Below are positions 52,299-61,200 of a stretch of DNA of 64,000 nt, one piece after another; the first letter of the stretch is position 1; the number at the start of each line of letters is the position of its first letter. The stretch is taken from the NCBI RefSeq assembly GCF_017353255.1, contig NZ_JAFMYU010000033.1, forward strand, positions 1-64,000, read 5' to 3'. The notes beneath the pieces are model-generated. The model made no database searches. It was not told the DNA's origin and worked only from the letters and a program-made list of their open reading frames with translations. The DNA is from Fibrella aquatilis. GTDB lineage: Bacteria; Bacteroidota; Bacteroidia; Cytophagales; Spirosomataceae. The position numbers and the translations under genes are program-made.

Positions 52299-55200
52299 AT
52301 GCTATTTCGCCCCCTTCACAATCGGTTGTTTTACCTATTCCTACAGGTATGGTTGGGTTTAGGTGCCGCTGTTGGGGTGTTTATCCCTCAGAGCATGCAG
52401 GCGCAGGCCGTCGAAATATGCAACAACGGCATTGACGACGACGGCGACAAACTCGTTGACTGTCAGGATCCTGACTGCCCCGAATGTGTTCGTTTTCAGA
52501 GTTGCGTACAGCCTAACACCTGCTACATGCCCCCCATCTGGGGTATTCCTAATTCAACGGGTAGTCTGGTCTACGGGTCGCAGGACCTGGTGCTGTCGAC
52601 GAGTGCGCCGTTTACCACCGTCACCATCCGCAGCGCCGACGGCTCCTACACCAAAACCGTAGCCGTTACCTCGTCGGGGTCCACCATCGTGTCGCTGCCC
52701 CTGTCGGTGGTGATGTCTGATCAACCTAACACTAAGCAAACAGACAAAGGCTTGATTATCACCTCCGGCGACCCCGTGCAGGTGACCTACCGGCAAACGG
52801 CGGGCAACAACCAGGACATTATTCCGCTTAAGTGCCGCGCTGCACTGGGCTACGCGTTTTATGCCGGTAGCCAAACCCGGCTGGGGGGTAATAACGTGGC
52901 CAGCGAACGCCATTTCGCCTCGGTTATGGCCACCCTCGACGGCACGGTGGTCACGTTCAACAGCCCCATTGACCTGGAAGGACGCCCCGCCAACGTGCCT
53001 TTTTCGGTAACGCTCAACGCCGGGCAGACCTACATGGTCACGTCTAAAGTGATCAACAACGGGGCCAGCACCGAAAACAAGTCGATGGCCGGCACGCTCA
53101 TCACCTCCGACCCCGACCACCCGATTGTGGTTAATTCGGGGTCGCAGCATACGGTGCAGCCCTACAGCGGCAACCGCGACGCCGGCATGGATCAGTTGGT
53201 ACCCGCCCGCACGGTGGGCACCGACTACGTGGCCGTGCACAGTCTGAACACCACCGCCAACTCGGACTACGTGTTTGTGGAGGCCATTGAAAACAACACC
53301 ACCGTCACCATTTCGGGGCCAACCACCACGGCGGGCACCTCGTCGGTACTGTCGACGACGGTATTGCAGGCGGGGCAGGTATTCACCTACAACCTGCCCA
53401 ACAGCGCACAAAACCGGGCTTTCTATATTAAAACGAGCCGCAAAGCTTATGCCTACCACGTCTCGTCCTACGCCGCCAACGAGTTTGGCATGGGCCTGCT
53501 GCCCACCATAAACCCCTGCAACGGCAGTAAGCGCATTGAATTCTACCGCACGTCGGGCAGTTCCAACGACCAGGCCATCGTTACGATTCCCTCTTCGGGG
53601 ACGCCCAGCCTCACGTTTCGTGGGCAGCCGTTTTCGGTCTACGGCACCGTCATTGACCAGATCACGATCAACGGCGTACCCCACAGCATCATCAGCTTTC
53701 CCAACGGCAGCATCGCGGCGGCGGGTAATGTGAACACGCTCACGTCTACCGAGCGGTTTCACGTGGGTGTAGTCTCCAACACGGGCGGCGCGGCCACGGG
53801 CAACTACGGCTACTACTCGAACTACGAAGCGCGGGTAGACGTGATCAACCCCAACACCAGCCAGCCCGACGACTTCTACACCGTGGCCGAGGTCACGGTG
53901 GGCAGCCCGGTCAACTACTGCCTCACGCTCACCAGTTGCGGCACCACCAACACCATCAAAAGCATTATTCCGGGCAAATACACGCAGTCGGCCACGTTCA
54001 ACAATGTGCAGTGCATTACCTACACCATGAGTACGACGGCCCCCATCTGCGCCCGCGACACAATCCGGGTGATTGTGCAGAACGAACTGGGGCGCGAAGG
54101 ACAGGTTTGCCTGGAATACGTCAATAAGAATAACGATCTGATCGTCAACGTCATACCAAATAATCCGTTTATCTGTCAGCCCACCGGCGCAACCTCGCTG
54201 ACCATCATTCCGACCAGTTCAGTTAGCACATTCCAATACCAGTGGATCACGCCCGACAAACAGGTGCTGACCACGCAGGTAATTCAGGCCACCCTGCCCG
54301 GACGGTACCTGATTAGTGTACAGGACGGTAAAAACTGTATCGACACCACCTCCATTGTCCTAAATCCTGACACCCCGACGCTGAAGTTCACGGGCAGTTC
54401 GGCGGGTAGTTTATCCTACTGCACGGGCACGTCGGTGCCGTATACGCTCTCAGCCACGGCGGGCACCTATGCCTGGTCTGTCACCAACGGCACCATCGTG
54501 TCGGGGGGTACGCCCAACAGCCAAACAGCCACGGTGCTTTGGGGGCCATCGGCGGGTACAGGCACACTAAAAGCCACCGTCACGAGCGCCAACGGCTGTA
54601 CGGCCACGGTCACGCAAACGGTAACGATTCTGCCCGCGCCGGTGCTGTCGCTATCGGTGCAAAACGCGCTCTGTTTTGGGGGAAGTACGGGCCGCGTGGA
54701 CCTCACGGCGGGCAGCGGCACCACGCCCTACACCTACAAATGGAACCAGAGCGCCACCACCGAAGACCTCACCAACGTGGCAGCGGGGGTATATTCTGTC
54801 ACGGTGACGGACCGGGGCGGCTGTAGCACCGTAGGCACCACCACCGTGGGCCAACCCACGGCCCTTTCGCTCGCGGCTACGGTGATGAACGTGGGTTGTA
54901 ATGGCCGCACCACCGGGGCCGCTGACCTCACCGTTACGGGCGGCACGGCACCTTACGGTTATGTTTGGAATTCGACCAGTACCGTGGGCATTGCCACCAC
55001 CGAAGACCTCACGGGCGTGGCGGCGGGGTCCTATACAGTGGTAGTGACAGACAAAAATGGCTGCGTCAGTAACCTACCAGTGGTGATCAATCAGGCTCCA
55101 GCCATTGCATTGGCCATTTCTGGGCAAAACGTGGCCTGTTTTGGTGGAACCACGGGGGCCGTAAGCCTGACGCCCACCGGCGGCACGGGCGTGTTTACCT

Positions 55201-58200
55201 ACCGCTGGAACACAGGCGCACAGACGCAATCCCTTGCGTCTCTACCGGCAGGGACTTATTCTGTCACCGTAACGGATGCCAACAATTGCACCGCCACCAG
55301 CCAGGTAACGTTGCAACAACCCCCGGCGCTGTCGCTGGGCACCACCCGCAGCAACCCCACCTGTTTCGGCAGCAGCAACGGCAGCATCGATCTCACCGTT
55401 TCGGGTGGCACACTGTCGTATACCTACCGCTGGACTGGTGGCGCAACAACCGAAGATTTAACGGGTCAAGCCGCTGGCGTGTATGCCGTTACCGTCACTG
55501 ACGGCAACAGTTGCACGGCCTTAACGTCGCTCACGCTCACGCAGCCTACGGCCTTAAGCCTGACCCCCACGCAGCAAAACGTGGGTTGTTTCGGGGGCAA
55601 CACGGGCAGCATTAGTTTGGCCGTTTCGGGCGGCACGGGTTCGTATCGGTACTTGTGGAACGGCCCCGTGGGCAATGGCAGCACGGCCAGCAACCTCAAC
55701 GGCCTGACCGCCGGGGTCTATTCGGTAACAGTGGCCGATGCCAACAACTGCACTCAGGTTCAGGCGTTTACCATCACCCAGGCCACCGCCCTGAGCGTAT
55801 CGGGCGTGGTGCAGAATGTGGCCTGCAACGGCAGCAATTCGGGCGGTATCAACCTGACCGTCGCGGGCGGCACGGCCCCCTTCCGCTACGCCTGGACGGG
55901 TCCGGTCAGCAGCGGGGCCACCACGCAAAACCTGAGCAACTTGGTGGCGGGCAAATACACCGTGACCGTCACCGACGCCAATACTTGCGTGGCCAGCCAG
56001 TCGTTTACCGTCACCCAGCCCGCGCCCATTGTTCCGAACTTGACTGGCCAAAACATAACCTGTTTCGGGGGAAATACCGGCACGGCAAACCTGGCTCCCG
56101 TGGGCGGGACGGGCACGTTTACGTATCGCTGGGCCGGACCAACCAGCAACAACGCAACCACACAGAACCTGACCGGATTAACGGCAGGAACCTATTCCGT
56201 CACTCTCACCGATGCCAATAATTGCACGGCTACAGCGGCTATTTTGCTCACCCAACCCACGGCCATTTCGCTGTCGGCCAGCACTCAGAATCCCGGCTGC
56301 GCGGGGGGCAGCAACGGCAGTATAGACCTCACGATGGCGGGTGGAACACCTTCTGGATCAAATACTTACACGTATGTTTGGAATACGGGTGCGCAGACGC
56401 AATCCCTTGCGTCTCTACCAGCGGGGACCTATTCTGTCACGGTAACGGATGGTAACGGCTGTAAGGCCACGGCTTCCTATACGCTTACGCAGCCTACGGC
56501 GCTTAGCCTGGCTACTACGGCCCAAAATCCAGCCTGTTTCGGCACGGCTACGGGAGCTATTTCGACCACGGCCACGGGCGGCACCAGCACTTATTCATAT
56601 CGCTGGTCAGGCCCATCGGGCAACGGGGCCATCTCGCCAACCCTCACGAACCTGCTAGCGGGTGTCTACTCCGTTACCCTCACCGACGCGCAAAGCTGCA
56701 CGCTGGTGCGCAGCCTGACCCTGACTAACCCGCCCGCCCTAAGCGTGACCACCACAGTCCAAAACCCGGCTTGTTTTGGGGCCAACACGGGGTCGGTCAA
56801 CAGCCTGCCTACGGGGGGCACGGCCGGGCTGGCGTCTCAGCCGTATACCTATTTGTGGAGCAACGGAGCCACGACTCAAAACCTGACAAGCGTGCTGGCG
56901 GGCACCTACACCGTGACCGTCACCGACGCGCAGGGTTGCAGCCGCATCGCCACCGCCACCCTAACCAACCCACCCGCTCTCTCACTGGCCATTTCGATCC
57001 AAAACGCGGCCTGTAACGGAGCCGCCACGGGCAGCATTGACCTGACGCCCACGGGTGGTACGGGTGCCTTGTCCTACAAATGGACGAGTGGAAGCACCAC
57101 GCAAGACCTGACCGGTATTGTTGCGGGCATTTACTCCGTCACCGTAACAGATGCCAACGGCTGCACCGCCACCACCCAAGCCACTATTCAGGAACCTTCG
57201 TCGCTGACGCTTACGCCCAGCCCGCGCCCGGTATCGTGCTTTGGTGGCAGCAACGGGCAAATCGGTCTGACGGTGCAGGGGGGAACGGCCGGGCTGGCGT
57301 CCCAGTCGTATAGCTATTTATGGAGTAATGCGGCCAGCAGTTCGGCCCTGAGCGGATTATCGGCGGGGATATATTCGGTGTCGGTCACGGACGGCAACGG
57401 CTGTCGCAGCATTGTGTCAGCTACGGTTTTGCAGCCGTCGGCGCTGTCGTTAGCGGCGGGAGTGACGAACATTGCCTGCGCGGGCGGACAGACGGGGTCC
57501 ATCAACACCACACCGTCGGGAGGCATTGTGCCGTATCGGTTTAGCTGGTCAGATGGCAGCACCACCGAAGACATAATTGGCTTATCTTCAGGCACTTATT
57601 CACTCACCGTGACCGATGCCAACGCCTGTTCAATTACGCTGAGCCGGTCGCTGACGCAGCCCACGGGTATTGCCGCCACGGCCAGTTTCACCAACGTCAG
57701 CTGCAACGGCGGGGCCAACGGCCGCATCGACTTAACCCCCAGCGGCGGCGTTTTGCCCTACACCTACCTATGGAGTACCGGCGCTGTTACCCAGGACATT
57801 TCGGGTCTAAGTTCCAACACCTACGTCGTCACCATCACCGACGCCAACGGCTGTTCGTTCAACTACGCCGTGCCCATCATCCAGCCCCGCCCGCTGACGG
57901 TGCAACCCGACCCATCGGACGTGCTGTGTAACGGGCAAACGGCCAGCATCGTGACCGACACCCGCGGCGGCACACAGCCCTACAGCTACTTGTGGAGCAA
58001 CGGGGCCACTACGGCCTCAGTGCGCAACCTGCCCGGCGAGGCAATCAATGGCATTACCTATTCGCTGACCGTAACGGATGGCAACGGCTGCACGGCCACT
58101 ACGTCGGCCACGATCAAAGAACCACCCCCGTTTGGCATTGCTGCCGTGGTCACGCCGGTGGCCTGTAATGCGGGCAGTACCGGTAAAATTGTCCTGAACG

Positions 58201-61200
58201 TGGAGGGGGCCACGCCGCCCTATGCATTTACGATAAAAAACCCAGCCAACGCAACGGTGAGCAACACGTCAGTGGTCTCGGGCCTTTCGGCGGGGGTGTA
58301 TTCAGCCACCATAGTCGATGTCTTCAATTGCATTCAGACGGTGGCCATTACGGTGCAGGAACCGCCCGTGATTACCCTCAGCACGGCCCTGACCCACATC
58401 AGCTGCTACGGTAACCTCGACGGGGCCATCAGCCTCACAGCCACGGGTGGTCGGCAGCCATTTGCCTACGCCTGGAGCGACGGTGGCACCACCGACAACC
58501 GCCCCGGACTACCGGCGGGCAGCTTTTCGGTGGTGGTAACTGATGCTAATGCCTGTACCGTCACGACCGCCGTTAGCCTCACCCAACCGCCCCTGCTGAG
58601 CCTGGGAGGCAGTTTTACGAACGTTGCCTGCTTCGGCGTTACCAACGGACAGGCCACGGTTACGCCAGCGGGCGGCACCCTCCCCTACACGTATATCTGG
58701 GCCGGACCCACGAGCAACGGCGCGATTACGCAGACCGTTTCAAGTTTGGTGGCGGGTACATACAGCGTCACGGTGACAGACGGCCACGGCTGTTCCGACG
58801 AAATCCGGTTTGTGATCAGCCAACCCACGGCCCTCTCGGCGCAGCTATTGACCGAAAACCTCACCTGCCAGGGCAACGCCACAGGCCAGATAGACCTACT
58901 CCCTGCGGGTGGTATATCGCCGTATGTCTTCAACTGGAGCAACAATTTAACGACGCAAAATCTTGCGTCTCTACAGGCCGGGCCATATTCCGTTACCATC
59001 GCCGACGCCAACGGCTGTTCGCTGGTGAAGTCCGTTACGCTAACCGAACCCGACCTTCTGACCCTGACCGGTGCCACGGTGCCGGTGGCGTGTTTTGGTC
59101 GGGCGACGGGGCAAATCAGCCTGACCGTTTCGGGCGGGACGGGCACACGAGCCTACCGCTGGAGCGATGGTACCACGAGCCAAAACCGCACCAGCCTAGT
59201 GGCAGGGGTTTATTCTGTCACGGTAACAGATGCAAACCAATGTGCTGCTGGTCAGTCATTTACCATTAGCGAGCCTACCCCGCTTACCTCAACCATTTCG
59301 AGCCAAAGCATTGCCTGTTTTGGCAGCACCACGGGTAGCATCAACCTGACCGTGGCGGGCGGTACACTCCCCTACTCCTACACCTGGGCCGATGGTGTAA
59401 CAAGCCCAAACCGCACCGGACTGGCGGCGGGCAGCTACCTCGTGCTCATCACCGACGGCAACGGTTGCCAGACAAGCAATGGGGCCACGCTGAGCCAGCC
59501 TACGGCCCTGCAACTCGCACTCACGCCCATGCCAGCGGCTTGTTTTGGCAGTAGCACCGGCGGCATTACCACGAGCATTCAGGGCGGTACGCCTGCCTAC
59601 AGTTTTGCCTGGAACACTGGAGCCACAAGCCAAAATTTGACGGCCATTCCCACCGGCACTTACACCCTTACCGTAACTGATGGCAATGCCTGTACCGTCA
59701 CCAAGCAGACAACCGTTACCCAGCCCACAGCCCTCTCGGTATCGGGCATTCCGACAAACATACTGTGCTTCAGCGGCACCAACGGGGCCATCAATCTGAC
59801 CCTGGCGGGCGGCACGTCGCCCTATAGCTACACCTGGTCAAACGGCAACGGCGGACCGGGCGCCACGTCGCAAGACATATCGAGCCTGGCGGCGGGAATT
59901 TATTCCGTCACCGTGGCCGATGCCAACGGTTGCAGCAACGTCCAGACGTTCACGCTGACCCAGCCCACGGCTGTTCCCGTGGTGGTTTCGGGCACCAACA
60001 TTGCCTGCTTCGGTGGCACCGACGGTACGGCTAGCCTGACGGCGTCGGGCGGGGTTGGGCCATACACATACCACTGGAATACAGGAGATATCGCACTGAC
60101 AATCAACGCATTACCAGCCGGTGCCTATTCCGTAACCGCCACTGATGCCAACGGTTGTGCGGCGCAAAACAGCCTGACACTCACGCAACCCGCCGCGCTA
60201 ACCGGCCAAATAGCGGGTGTTGATCCGGGCTGTTTTGGCGGCCTTACCGGAACCATCAGCACCACTATTTTGGACGGGACAGGCCCTTACAGCTACACCT
60301 GGACCGACGCCCCCATAAACACACCAGGCCGCACCAATTTGGCCATTGGCACATACACCGTCAACGTGACCGACGCCAACGGCTGCCGCTTTAACCTGAC
60401 CCAGACACTGAGCCAACCCACGCCGGTAGCCCTGTCTTTGTCTACCTTACCCGCCCGCTGCAACGGTGCCACCGACGGACAGGTATCGGCCACGGCCACG
60501 GGAGGTACGCCGGGTTCGGGGGGGGCCTATACCTATGTATGGAGCACCGGTGCCCAAACGCAAACGCTTTCCGCCGTACCTACGGGCAGCTATGCCGTGA
60601 CGGCCACCGACGGCAACGGTTGCACGGCCTCGGCCACGGCCACGGTGGGGCAACCCAGCAGCCTTAGCGTAGCGGGTACCACCGAAAATATTCTGTGTTT
60701 CAACGGCTTGAACGGAAAAATTTCGCTCGAAGCCACGGGTGGCTCCCTCCCCTACAGCTACGCCTGGAGCCATTCGGCCAGCACGTCGGCCACACAGTCG
60801 GGGTTGGGTGCCGGGGTGTATTCGGCTACCGTTACCGACGGCAACGGCTGTCAGGTGTTCCAGTCGTTCACGCTTACGCAACCGCCTGTGCTCACGCTCG
60901 TGACCACGGCCCAAACCATCGCCTGCTTTGGCGGGGCCAATGGGGCAATCAGCGTCTCGGCCACAGGCGGTGCTCCGGCGGTGGGTTCATCGCCCTATGC
61001 GTATGGTTGGGCCGACGGTTCGCAGACGCCCAATCGCACGGGGCTGATTGCCGGGACGTATGCCGTAACGGCCACCGACGCTAATCAATGTACTACCAGT
61101 CAGTCATTTACGTTAACCCAACCCACGGCCCTGTCGGCTACAGCCAGCAGCACCGATGCGGGTTGTTTCGCCGCCGCCAACGGCACTATTAGCCTCACAG

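Noticed and set aside
52554-53762. 402-codon open frame on the minus strand
   Set aside because: It is antisense to the giant SprB gene, which has a signal peptide and recognisable domains there. The antisense product is Arg/Gly/Val-rich with no family character.
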